NCBI GenBank assembly: GCA_048498515.1
Contig: JBEHXV010000007.1
Location: 62,001-126,000, forward strand
Length of the DNA stretch: 64,000 nucleotides
Source: UBA4416 sp048498515
GTDB lineage: Bacteria; Bacteroidota; Bacteroidia; B-17B0; Aurantibacillaceae
Direction: 5' to 3'
The notes beneath the pieces are model-generated. The model did no database searches and was not told where the DNA came from. It saw only the letters and a program-made list of their open reading frames with translations. Shown piece after piece: positions 19,324-27,474 of the stretch. Every line of letters begins with the position of its first letter. Within the stretch, counting starts at the first letter, position 1. Position numbers and translations under genes: made by a program.

Positions 19324-20307
19324 TTACACTTCCCTGTTCAGCAAATGCAGGGCAAATTCTTTCAGGTTATTTTTCTTTGTTGCATCGGCGTTTAGTTCTT
19401 CCAGGTGCTTTAAAGCAATAGCCGTATGCTTGTTCGCTTCTTTAATGGCCAGTTCTTTTACCCCCAAAGAATTATAGAGCGCCGTTACTTCTTTTACTTT
19501 TTCGGTAGTTGTTATGGCAGTTGAATACAAGAGGCTGTTGAGCGTTTTGGTTTGATCTTGGTTAGCCAATTCAAAGGCCTCGAGCAGCAGAAAGGTTTTT
19601 TTGTTTGAAATAATGTCGCCACCTACCTGTTTGCCAAATTTTTCGTCGTCGGCATATACGTCCAGTACATCATCCAACAACTGAAAAGCAATGCCTACAT
19701 GCTTGCCAAACTCATATACATGTTTCTGATCGTCGGTAGAGGCCCCCGCGCAAATAGCACCCATTTGCAGGCTGCAGCCCAAAAGCACCGCTGTTTTATA
19801 AGTGATCATGTGAATGTAATTTTCGGTACTGACGGTTTCCAGTGTTTCAAAATTCATGTCAAGCTGCTGGCCTTCACACACTTCCAAAGCGGTTTTTGAG
19901 AACAACGTCAGTAATGCGGCGATATGAACAGGGTTTGATTTCGCCAACACATCAAAAGCTTTTACCATCATGCCATCGCCACTTAACAGGGCAATGTTAT
20001 GGCTCCATTTTTCGTGAACGGTGGTGTTACCGCGTCTTAAAGGCGCTTTGTCCAATATGTCATCATGGATCAGCGAAAAATTGTGGAACAGCTCAACCGA
20101 TAAAGCCGCTTGAATGGCATTGTTTGGATCGGCATTAAACAAGTCGCAACCCACCAGGGTAAGTAAAGGTCTCACGCGTTTTCCACCCAAACCAATGATG
20201 TAGGCCATTGGCTCGTACATTTCTTTTGGAGAAGATGCTCCTAAAGAAAGCTGTTGTTCATCAATAGCCCGGTTTAAGGTATTGAGTAGGGACGAGTAGG
20301 CTTGCAC
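19324..20307 (-). CDS. Trans-polyprenyl diphosphate synthase
   Basis: This enzyme builds isoprenoid diphosphates for quinone side chains or related lipids. The 327-residue protein has the first aspartate-rich motif HDDILD (Asp82, Asp83, Asp86) followed by RRG, and the second motif LLDDVLD (Asp212, Asp213, Asp216), plus GGKRVRP for IPP binding. The start is GTG at 20307. Product length (geranylgeranyl, hexaprenyl, octaprenyl) cannot be assigned from what is visible. Confidence 0.92.
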   Translation of the reverse strand: MQAYSSLLNTLNRAIDEQQLSLGASSPKEMYEPMAYIIGLGGKRVRPLLTLVGCDLFNADPNNAIQAALSVELFHNFSLIHDDILDKAPLRRGNTTVHEKWSHNIALLSGDGMMVKAFDVLAKSNPVHIAALLTLFSKTALEVCEGQQLDMNFETLETVSTENYIHMITYKTAVLLGCSLQMGAICAGASTDDQKHVYEFGKHVGIAFQLLDDVLDVYADDEKFGKQVGGDIISNKKTFLLLEAFELANQDQTKTLNSLLYSTAITTTEKVKEVTALYNSLGVKELAIKEANKHTAIALKHLEELNADATKKNNLKEFALHLLNREV

Positions 20308-20323
20308 TGTTTTTGTTTTTGTT

Positions 20324-20412
20324 TCTCGAAGAGCTTCGCAGATTATTGCGCAGAGTTCCGTTAAGTTTTTATATCTGCGAAACTCAGCGATTCGTTCTGT
20401 GTAAATCTGCGA
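20324..20412. repeat. Imperfect palindrome, TCGCAGATT family
   Basis: The arms TCGCAGATT and AATCTGCGA bound an 80-nt imperfect hairpin between the polyprenyl synthase and rmlA genes. Its TGTGTAAATCTG core recurs at 30058-30139, so the two belong to one dispersed family. Confidence 0.6.
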
Positions 20413-20435
20413 GATATTTTATATAATTCAATACG

Positions 20436-21302
20436 CTATTTGGCTTCTGCCATTTTAAGCAGGTAAGTTCCGTAACCGCTTTTTGTTAATGGCGTGGCAA
20501 TTTTTATTAATTGTTCTTTGGTAATGAAGCCCATTTTAAAAGCAACTTCTTCAATGCAGCCAATTTTTAACCCCTGGCGTTCTTCAATAACCTGTACAAA
20601 CTGGCCGGCCTGCATCAGCGATGCAAAGGTACCGGTGTCGAGCCAGGCAGTTCCCCTGTCTAAAATAGAAACTTTTAGCTGCTTACGCTTTAAATATTCC
20701 TTGTTCACGTCAGTGATCTCATACTCTCCGCGGGGCGATGGTTTTAAGGTTTTGGCAATTTCAACCACCGAGTTATCGTAAAAATACAAGCCTGGTACGG
20801 CGTAGTTTGATTTTGGTTTTTCCGGTTTTTCCTCAATGGATAGTACGTTGTGATCATTGTCAAAGTCAACCACACCATAGCGTTCAGGGTCGCTTACGTG
20901 GTAGGCAAATACCACACCGCCTTCGGGATTATTAATTTTCTGCAGCATACGGCCAAGGCCTACGCCATAAAAAATATTATCGCCCAGCACCAGGGCTACT
21001 TTATCCTTACCAATGAATTTTTCGCCAATTACAAAGGCCTGCGCGAGTCCGTTAGGAACTTCCTGCACGGCATAGGTAAATTTACAACCTAATTGCTCTC
21101 CGCTTCCCAAAAGCCTTTCAAAATTAGGAAGGTCCTGGGGTGTTGAAATAATGAGGATCTCATTGATCCCGGCCATCATTAATACCGACAGGGGGTAGTA
21201 TATCATGGGTTTGTCATAAATAGGCATCATTTGTTTACTCATGGCCAGTGTTAATGGATGTAAACGTGTTCCTGAGCCTCCGGCTAATATTATTCCTTTC
21301 AT
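20436..21302 (-). CDS. rmlA: Glucose-1-phosphate thymidylyltransferase RmlA
   Basis: RmlA makes dTDP-glucose from glucose-1-phosphate and dTTP, the first step to dTDP-rhamnose. The 288-residue protein starts MKGIILAGGSGTRLHPLT and continues SKQMMPIYDKPMIYYPLS, the nucleotide-binding signature of the family. LGDNIFYG, EEKPEKPKSNYAVPGLYFYD and ILDRGTAWLDTGT follow. Length is exactly that of the family. The rmlBCD genes are not next to it. Confidence 0.95.
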   Translation of the reverse strand: MKGIILAGGSGTRLHPLTLAMSKQMMPIYDKPMIYYPLSVLMMAGINEILIISTPQDLPNFERLLGSGEQLGCKFTYAVQEVPNGLAQAFVIGEKFIGKDKVALVLGDNIFYGVGLGRMLQKINNPEGGVVFAYHVSDPERYGVVDFDNDHNVLSIEEKPEKPKSNYAVPGLYFYDNSVVEIAKTLKPSPRGEYEITDVNKEYLKRKQLKVSILDRGTAWLDTGTFASLMQAGQFVQVIEERQGLKIGCIEEVAFKMGFITKEQLIKIATPLTKSGYGTYLLKMAEAK

Positions 21303-21480
21303 ATAATTACTGTAATTAAGAGGTTTAAAAATAAGGTTTTTTTATTATTTCACCCGCTTTTTCGCTAATTTTAATAAGCATCCTAAAAATGATTTTAATT
21401 CACACTATTATGGGGTATATGACATTTTTAAGACAAATATTTGGCAAATGCTTAGTAAGTTTGCAGTCAAATTCTTTCCC

Positions 21481-22536
21481 ATGGTCTCTCAAAATCCTAA
21501 CAGATCAGTTATTTATTGGCTTCTTACCGGTTGTGCGTTGGTTTATTTAATGGTGGTTATAGGCTGTATTACACGTCTTACCCACTCGGGTTTATCCATT
21601 ACCGACTGGAGCTTTATGGGTTCCATTCCTCCCCTGTCGGAACAGGATTGGATAGAGCGTTTTGCCAAATACCAGCAAAGCCCGGAGTTTGTCAAGATAA
21701 ACTACAGTATGCAACTGCCGGAGTTCAAGCACATTTTTTTCTGGGAATATTTTCATCGCATGGTTGGCCGTACCATGATGTATGTGTTTTTGATCGGCCT
21801 CATTATTTTGGCCATTCGCAAAAAAATTAAAAAGGACATGATCCCGTCACTAATCCTGCTGTTCTTTATTGGTGCCATGCAAGCCGTTATTGGCTGGTGG
21901 ATGGTATACAGCGGCCTGCAGGACAAACCTGCCGTAAGTCATTTCAGGCTGGCAACCCATTTAATGAGCGCTTTTACCTTGTTTGCATTTACTTTTTGGT
22001 TTGCGTTAAAACTCATGTACCCTAAAGAGCAGATAGAAGAGAATAATGGTGGAAAACTGAAATGGTTATCCATATCGTTTTTCGCACTGGTTGTTGTTCA
22101 AATTATATACGGCGCTTTTACGGCAGGCTATGTGGAAGGGGACGCGGCAAAGATCCGCCCCGGACAAATTTTTAATACCTGGCCAAAAATGGGCGATGAG
22201 TGGATTGCCGAGCAGGTAACCATGAAAGATGGTTTTTACCAGAACTTTTTTGAGAATGCCAGCGGTATTCAGTTCGTGCACCGAACTTTGGCCTTGCTTA
22301 TTGTTGGTTTCTTCTGTTACATCTGGTACAGGTCCAATAAGCTCAAATTAAGCAAGCAACAATATGGCGCCATTAGTTTTTTAATTTACGGCATTACCAT
22401 CCAGTTTATTTTAGGAGTATTGACCTTGCTGTACCACGTACCTGTTGTATTAGGCGTGCTTCACCAAACAGGGGCTTTCTTTTTGTTTGCTGCCTGCGTG
22501 TATTTTATCTTTCATACGTTCAGGAGAGCAGACTAA
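21481..22536 (+). CDS. ctaA: Heme A synthase (COX15/CtaA)
   Basis: CtaA oxidises the C8 methyl of heme O to the formyl group of heme A for aa3-type oxidases. The protein of about 351 residues has eight helices and the conserved heme-ligand histidines: HSGLSITDW, WEYFHRMVGR, HFRLATHL, QFVHRTLAL and LGVLHQTGAF. The ATG at 21481 gives the usual N-terminus (NPNRSVIYWLL); another in-frame ATG 33 bp upstream adds 11 residues and cannot be excluded. The rest of the oxidase cluster is 34 kb away. Confidence 0.93.
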   Translation: MVSQNPNRSVIYWLLTGCALVYLMVVIGCITRLTHSGLSITDWSFMGSIPPLSEQDWIERFAKYQQSPEFVKINYSMQLPEFKHIFFWEYFHRMVGRTMMYVFLIGLIILAIRKKIKKDMIPSLILLFFIGAMQAVIGWWMVYSGLQDKPAVSHFRLATHLMSAFTLFAFTFWFALKLMYPKEQIEENNGGKLKWLSISFFALVVVQIIYGAFTAGYVEGDAAKIRPGQIFNTWPKMGDEWIAEQVTMKDGFYQNFFENASGIQFVHRTLALLIVGFFCYIWYRSNKLKLSKQQYGAISFLIYGITIQFILGVLTLLYHVPVVLGVLHQTGAFFLFAACVYFIFHTFRRAD

Positions 22537-22562
22537 ATTTCCGGATTGATTTTTTGTCACCT

Positions 22563-22583
22563 AAATAAATGTTACATTTATTT
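22563..22583. promoter_or_regulatory. Perfect 10-bp palindrome, operator-like
   Basis: AAATAAATGT and ACATTTATTT flank a single T, 20 nt before the start of the small secreted protein at 22603. The symmetry and position fit a repressor or activator site, or the transcript start region. No matching regulator is known here. Confidence 0.4.
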
Positions 22584-22602
22584 GAATTAAAAATTTAATC
22601 TT

Positions 22603-22926
22603 ATGAAATCAAAGCACATTCTATTTGCGGTTAGCTTATTGTTTTTTACTTTATTTATTAATGCCCAGGATAAATATGAGTTCATGGCTATCAATTACAC
22701 TCCTTCTCACAAGACAATAGTTGTATCTATTGATGGGAAACAACTTATTAAAGAAGAGGTCATTTTTTCAGATAAGGAGGAAGCATACCAGAACGTAAAC
22801 CCACTTTTTAAAAAAGTGACTGAATTTCAGGATAAAGGTTGGGAGGTAATGAGTTTTAATAATATTTCTGCTGGCCAAATGAGTCTAGACAAATACACGG
22901 CTTATCTGAGAAAAAAGAAAGCATAA
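22603..22926 (+). CDS. Small secreted protein, DUF4177-like
   Basis: The 107-residue protein has a signal peptide (cleavage near INAQ) and a small domain with KYEFMAINY, a GWEVMSFN segment and a final YTAYLRKKK. The pattern of an aromatic first strand, a GWE turn and a terminal basic strand resembles DUF4177-type proteins; this is a weak call. It is transcribed alone and faces the thioredoxin-like gene with a 5-bp gap. Confidence 0.6.
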   Translation: MKSKHILFAVSLLFFTLFINAQDKYEFMAINYTPSHKTIVVSIDGKQLIKEEVIFSDKEEAYQNVNPLFKKVTEFQDKGWEVMSFNNISAGQMSLDKYTAYLRKKKA

Positions 22927-22931
22927 TAAGC

Positions 22932-24377
22932 TTACCTCACCCCCGTAATCGTGTTCTTTTTACGTTGCCTGAAGAGGCCATTGAATTTATATTCCAGGCC
23001 TTCGCTTGGCATCATGGCAGGCGATTGTGCCAGTTGCATTAAATTGTTAATGAGGTAAAAACCAGAGAATGAAATGATGTTATAGGCCCGCCTTGCCGTG
23101 CTGTTTTGTGCCTGGTGCAAAATAACCCAATCCTGCTTAGGGTTTGCTTTTAAATACGCTTTATAGGTTTTTACGCTGTCGTCGAGGCAAACGCTCACAA
23201 AAGTGACTTTATCGCTGAATTTCTTTTTCAGGTCAACAATCTTTTGCATTTCCTTTAAGCTGTTGTCGCTTTGGGTTGAAAAAAAGTTAAGGTAAATGTA
23301 TTTGCCTTTATAGTACGATAAATTCACCTTCATGCCATTCTTATCATTGGCTACAAAATCCGGAGCGGGAGAACCGGCCTGCAATTTGTAAATGCGTTGC
23401 AGCATGTTAAGCGCAATTTTTTTATGTTCGGGCACGGTTGTTTCCCTATAAACCTGCTCTATCACGCTTTGCACCTGCTTTTGCTCAAAATCGGGGCTGT
23501 AATAAAAATCGATCAGCCCTTTCAGTACCAAAAGTTCCCTCAGTTTATCATCGGTAATGGCTTTATCTGCCCTGAAATTGTTTAACAGGTCGCGGTAATC
23601 GGCAAAGGCATTGATGCTGTTATAAATATTACCGCCATTTTTTGTAGAGGCATAAGCTTTTAAATACCCTTTGAAATGCGCATTAAAAAACTCCATGTAA
23701 TCGTAGTTATTATACAGGATCGGACGGTTCTCAATGAATTGCTTGTATAAAATGGTTTTACTGCGCGATGTGTTGGAGAAGAAATTGGCAAAAGAATACT
23801 CTATATAATGTTTGAAATAAGGGTTTTTAATGTTTTGGTAACGTTTTTTGGTAGTGGAGGCAAAAGTATCCAACAGCACATTGATCTTATGCGGAGATAA
23901 GTAAACATCCTTGTTGTTTAAGAACAAATTATTGTACTGTGTGTTAAAATCAATAATCAAGGCATTAAGCTCAGTGCTGTCTTTCCCATACACCGTAATG
24001 TCTACAGTGCTTTCTGTTCCTTCCTGGTTATTGGCAGTGGAATCTTTTTCCGGAAAATAAATGCCGTACACAAAGTTGGGCTGTACATAAATTTTTCCCA
24101 CCAGGTTATTAATGCTAATGAGAACAGGCTTGGTAACATCCGACTGGATCTTGAATTCGAAATAACCATCCTTGTCAATCGTATCAGTCGCTTCCTTAAC
24201 GCGGGTGTAAGTCACATAGTCCGAAAAGTCATTTACGGTGATCTCTTTCCCAATGTGGGAAACATGCGCTTTTCCCTTAATGGTAATGTTTTGAGCATTA
24301 ACATTCATTAGTGAGGCGAAAATCAAAAAAGCAACTGTGAAAAACCGCATACGTTTATATAATCCCAAATGTAGCAA
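22932..24377 (-). CDS. Secreted thioredoxin-fold protein lacking the CXXC active site
   Basis: The 481-residue protein has a signal peptide (MNVNAQ), an N-terminal beta domain of the kind often found in Bacteroidota TlpA-like proteins (about residues 30-110), a long helical middle, and a C-terminal thioredoxin/AhpC-TSA fold beginning APDFVANDKNGMKVNLSYYKGKYIYLNFFS. At the site where WxxWCxxC is normal it reads FFSTQSDNSLKEM, with no cysteine, so thiol-disulfide chemistry by the usual mechanism is unlikely. It may act as a binding or scaffold protein. Confidence 0.75.
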   Translation of the reverse strand: MLHLGLYKRMRFFTVAFLIFASLMNVNAQNITIKGKAHVSHIGKEITVNDFSDYVTYTRVKEATDTIDKDGYFEFKIQSDVTKPVLISINNLVGKIYVQPNFVYGIYFPEKDSTANNQEGTESTVDITVYGKDSTELNALIIDFNTQYNNLFLNNKDVYLSPHKINVLLDTFASTTKKRYQNIKNPYFKHYIEYSFANFFSNTSRSKTILYKQFIENRPILYNNYDYMEFFNAHFKGYLKAYASTKNGGNIYNSINAFADYRDLLNNFRADKAITDDKLRELLVLKGLIDFYYSPDFEQKQVQSVIEQVYRETTVPEHKKIALNMLQRIYKLQAGSPAPDFVANDKNGMKVNLSYYKGKYIYLNFFSTQSDNSLKEMQKIVDLKKKFSDKVTFVSVCLDDSVKTYKAYLKANPKQDWVILHQAQNSTARRAYNIISFSGFYLINNLMQLAQSPAMMPSEGLEYKFNGLFRQRKKNTITGVR

Positions 24378-24440
24378 TAGTTACAGGATTTTTTGATGCC
24401 AATTTCATTAAAATATGTTAGGAATCAGGTTTAAATACTC

Positions 24441-24480
24441 AGGGTTCCCGACTCTCACAACGCGTCGTGACAGCATGACA
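24441..24480. repeat. Partial palindrome with CGACTCTCAC / GTCGTGA
   Basis: This short copy shares CGACTCTCAC and GTCGTGAC with the sequence at 39113-39150 and, inverted, with 19251-19321. It lies between the thioredoxin-like gene and rsmD. Confidence 0.5.
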
Positions 24481-24486
24481 TTATGT

Positions 24487-25029
24487 TTAAGAAATTGTTT
24501 TTTGAAAGAAGCTAAAATGCACATTGCCGTACTTGCGGGTTTCAAGGTAATGCTCTTTAGTACTGAGGTCTGTTTTTGGCCCGTGTTCAATTACCAATAC
24601 GCCTTCCGGAGCTAACAGGTTGTTTTTATATACCAGGTCGTGTATGGATGGAATATGTTCCAACTCATAAGGAGGATCGGCAAATACCAGGTCATAGCTT
24701 GCATGGGCTTTTTCAAGGTACTTGAATACATCGGCACGTTCGGTATAAACGGCATTTAACTTTAGTGTTTTGGCGGTATCCCTCACATAGTTCAGGCAAG
24801 GCGTATGTTTATCGATGGCTACTATTTTTTTAGCACCGCGTGAGGCAAATTCCAATGTAATGTTGCCGGTGCCGCAAAACAGGTCTAGTACCGTTAATTC
24901 CTCAAAATCAACTTTGTTGTTTAAGATGTTGAACAGGCCTTCTTTCGCAAAATCGGTAGTTGGCCTTACCGGTAAATTTTTTGGTGCCACCAATTGCTTG
25001 CCTTTATATGTGCCGCCTATTATTCGCAA
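24487..25029 (-). CDS. rsmD: 16S rRNA (guanine966-N2)-methyltransferase RsmD
   Basis: RsmD methylates G966 of 16S rRNA. The 180-residue protein opens with RIIGGTYKGKQL and RPTTDFAKEGLFN, then has the SAM-binding motif VLDLFCGTGNITLE (about residues 47-60) and the N2-methyltransferase motif ADPPY (117-121). The start appears to be TTG, overlapping the DUF3822 gene by 10 bp. Confidence 0.93.
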   Translation of the reverse strand: MRIIGGTYKGKQLVAPKNLPVRPTTDFAKEGLFNILNNKVDFEELTVLDLFCGTGNITLEFASRGAKKIVAIDKHTPCLNYVRDTAKTLKLNAVYTERADVFKYLEKAHASYDLVFADPPYELEHIPSIHDLVYKNNLLAPEGVLVIEHGPKTDLSTKEHYLETRKYGNVHFSFFQKTIS

Positions 25030-25862
25030 AACAAACGGTTTATAAGGGTGTAATGAAAATGTTGGGGCATGCCTGCTACTGCTTCCCAGTTCAATGTTTT
25101 ATGACCTTTAGCCAGGCGTATCTGCTTCACGTATTTTTTTAAAGAAGCAATCAAAGAGGCATTGCTGTCTACATTGCCGGCAATGGTTATGGTCACAAAT
25201 AAGGGGTTTAGCTGGTATTGCTCCAATACAAACAATACATAATACAGCACATCTTCCTGTGTTTTAATGGAGAACTGGTTAGCCAATAGGAATCGCTGGT
25301 CTTGTTTTACAACCACCTCAATGTGATCGTGGTATACAGACAGCAGCATGTTTTCCTTTAAAAGTTCGTCCGAACTCAGCATGAGCTTGGATGCAACTGA
25401 CAAACTGTGTTTTAATTGATGCCCGGGAAAAACAGTATCCAATACCGATTTCAATTGTTCATCAATAGCGTAAATCAGTTTAATGTCGGCGTTGATATCA
25501 TCGGTCACGATTATTTTTTCACCAACCGAACCTACGTTAAACTCAAGCAGGGTACGCAAATTGGAAGCGTCGTAAAAGTTAACAGGCACCAGGGTAAACT
25601 GCCTGTCAAAATAATTTACCATGACATTGATGTAATTTTTTTTCGACAGCTGAAAATGTTTTAGCCCGTTAATTAAATGTGCATGAAGTGTATTGTCGAC
25701 ATTTGTGTCGAACGGAAAACTTCCGGCAAACAAAATACGGTTGTCGGTGGCGTTAAGCTCACAAAAATAAATACCCGATGCTGATAGCCCGATCATGAGG
25801 CTATCGCCATTTTCGGAAACTTTCCCGAAAGAGTTGGTGTTTATTTGTATATCGGCCGACAT
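25020..25862 (-). CDS. DUF3822 family protein
   Basis: The roughly 280-residue protein belongs to DUF3822, an actin-like ATPase-fold family of unknown role that in Bacteroidota commonly sits beside rsmD, as here (10-bp overlap). Visible features are the N-terminal LMIGLSASGIYFCELN segment and a central VNYFDRQFTLVPVNFYD. The ATG at 25862 is preferred over a GTG two codons upstream. The conserved linkage suggests a role tied to RsmD, but none is proven. Confidence 0.82.
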   Translation of the reverse strand: MSADIQINTNSFGKVSENGDSLMIGLSASGIYFCELNATDNRILFAGSFPFDTNVDNTLHAHLINGLKHFQLSKKNYINVMVNYFDRQFTLVPVNFYDASNLRTLLEFNVGSVGEKIIVTDDINADIKLIYAIDEQLKSVLDTVFPGHQLKHSLSVASKLMLSSDELLKENMLLSVYHDHIEVVVKQDQRFLLANQFSIKTQEDVLYYVLFVLEQYQLNPLFVTITIAGNVDSNASLIASLKKYVKQIRLAKGHKTLNWEAVAGMPQHFHYTLINRLFCE

Positions 25863-25906
25863 CAGCACAAAACTAAACTATTAATGCGAGTGGAGAAATA
25901 TTTGCC

Positions 25907-26662
25907 TTACTTTTTTTGAGGGTTGAATATGTTTTCAGGGAAGGAAGGAACATCTTTCATGTTATAATATTCTTCCACCTGCTCTTTTTTACCGTTCCGT
26001 TTAAAGGTTACTTTGGTTTCTACAAATCCCCTGCAATGTTTCTGGTAGCTGTCAAAGGTCATATCCATCCAGCTTTCGGCATCCATCTTCTCAATGATGC
26101 GCACTACTCTCAGGTCGTGCTTGCTGACCCAAAGCTGGTTCGAAAGGGTGTCGCCTTTTTGCGCGCCAATGACATACATACCCTCTTTTCCCAATTTTTG
26201 GGTGGAAAGCACGTTTGTGTTGTAATTCTCCTTCTGCAAGCGTGCTATCACATCATCAAAATTGCGATAATACATGCCGCCCAGCAAAAGCAACAGGGTG
26301 TTGGCGTCGTAACGCTTGCTTTTAAGTTCGAAATTGCGGTAGTTGTAAACACTGTCATTTTTAAAGATCACAAAATTTCCCTTAGTGCTGTCACCGAAAT
26401 TTATGCGAAACTTATCAGGAAACTCAATGAACTCGTGCCATTCGGAATGACCAATGACACTGTCGTTACGGTAATGAGTGTTTCGTTGCGAAAAAATATA
26501 AGAGGGGCAGGGCCCTTGTTTGTATTTGTCGAACATGGAAGACAGGATATCTTTTCCTGTATTCATGCTTTTGGAAGGACTGGTATCAATATCAATCCCA
26601 ATGACCTGTGCTCCGAGGCTGCCGGTTAACATTAAACAAAACAGAATAATTTTTTTCATCAT
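25907..26662 (-). CDS. Secreted LolA-like protein
   Basis: A protein of about 251 residues with a signal peptide (MKKIILFCLMLTGSLGAQ) and a beta-rich domain that resembles LolA/outer-membrane lipoprotein-sorting folds: successive paired strands such as FPDKFRINFGDS, NFVIFKNDSVYNYRN, LWVSKHDLRVVRIIEK and MDMTFDSYQK. It probably binds a lipid or lipoprotein in the periplasm, but that is an inference. The start is taken at 26662 so that the signal peptide is N-terminal; it lies 4 bp after the SpoU methyltransferase stop. Confidence 0.65.
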   Translation of the reverse strand: MMKKIILFCLMLTGSLGAQVIGIDIDTSPSKSMNTGKDILSSMFDKYKQGPCPSYIFSQRNTHYRNDSVIGHSEWHEFIEFPDKFRINFGDSTKGNFVIFKNDSVYNYRNFELKSKRYDANTLLLLLGGMYYRNFDDVIARLQKENYNTNVLSTQKLGKEGMYVIGAQKGDTLSNQLWVSKHDLRVVRIIEKMDAESWMDMTFDSYQKHCRGFVETKVTFKRNGKKEQVEEYYNMKDVPSFPENIFNPQKK

Positions 26663-26666
26663 GCGC

Positions 26667-27431
26667 TTATTTAAAATGGAGTTGCCTGAAAAATTCGCCA
26701 CAAATAATGGCGCAGGCGTTGGCCGCGTTCAACGACTCGCTGCCGTTATTGGCCGCGGCAGGAATGGTGAGCGGCTGTGTTACTTTTTTGAGCACTTCTT
26801 CAGAAATACCATTAGCCTCGTTCCCAATAATCACTATTCCTTTTTGTAGCTCAGAGCTGTAAATGTTGCCTCCATTCAGCACGGCGCCGTATACAGGAAG
26901 GTCTTTTATCCAGGCATTCAATTCTTCAAAATCAAGGCTCGGCACGTTTACCCTTAGTACGGCTCCCATGCTGGCTTGCAGGGTTTTGGGGTTATAGAGT
27001 TCTGTCGTATTTTTTGAACAGATGACCTGGCTGATGCCAAACCAATCGGCAATGCGGATAATCGTGCCCAGGTTGCCGGGATCGCGGATATCGTCTAAAA
27101 ACAAAGTCAATTGTGTGTTTAAAAGCTCTGTGTTCAACACCTGCTTTTTTTGAACGGCAATAGCCAATACCTGGTTTGGTGTGGTTTGCAGGCTGATCTT
27201 TTTTAACTCATCTTCTGTAAGTTCGGTAAACGGGATGCCATTGTCCCTTAACACATTCCCATATTCTTTAAGGTAAGCTGTTGTGGCAAACACGTCTTTT
27301 AGGGTAAACGCGTTGCTGCTGATAAACTCTGAAACCAGCTTTACACCTTCAATAATAAAAAGACCTTCCGCCTCCCTGTTTTTTTTAGAGTGCAGCGATT
27401 GAATATGTTTTATCTGGTTTTTACTAATCAT
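26667..27431 (-). CDS. TrmH/SpoU family RNA 2'-O-methyltransferase
   Basis: The 254-residue protein has an N-terminal substrate-binding domain (about residues 1-90, beginning with KHIQSLHSKKNREAEGLFIIEG) and a SPOUT knot domain with LFLDDIRDPGNLGTIIRIADWFG (motif 1), IVIIGNEANGISEEV (motif 2) and LTIPAANNGSESLNAANA-type motif 3. It would methylate 2'-O ribose in rRNA or tRNA. The specific site cannot be assigned. Confidence 0.9.
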   Translation of the reverse strand: MISKNQIKHIQSLHSKKNREAEGLFIIEGVKLVSEFISSNAFTLKDVFATTAYLKEYGNVLRDNGIPFTELTEDELKKISLQTTPNQVLAIAVQKKQVLNTELLNTQLTLFLDDIRDPGNLGTIIRIADWFGISQVICSKNTTELYNPKTLQASMGAVLRVNVPSLDFEELNAWIKDLPVYGAVLNGGNIYSSELQKGIVIIGNEANGISEEVLKKVTQPLTIPAAANNGSESLNAANACAIICGEFFRQLHFK

Positions 27432-27474
27432 TTTTTAAAGCTAAATTAGTAGGCTGTAAATGTAACCAAATCGT

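Noticed and set aside
25916..26629. A 237-residue plus-strand open frame
   Set aside because: It lies fully antisense to the LolA-like gene, which has a signal peptide and sensible domain structure. The antisense frame has no recognisable features.
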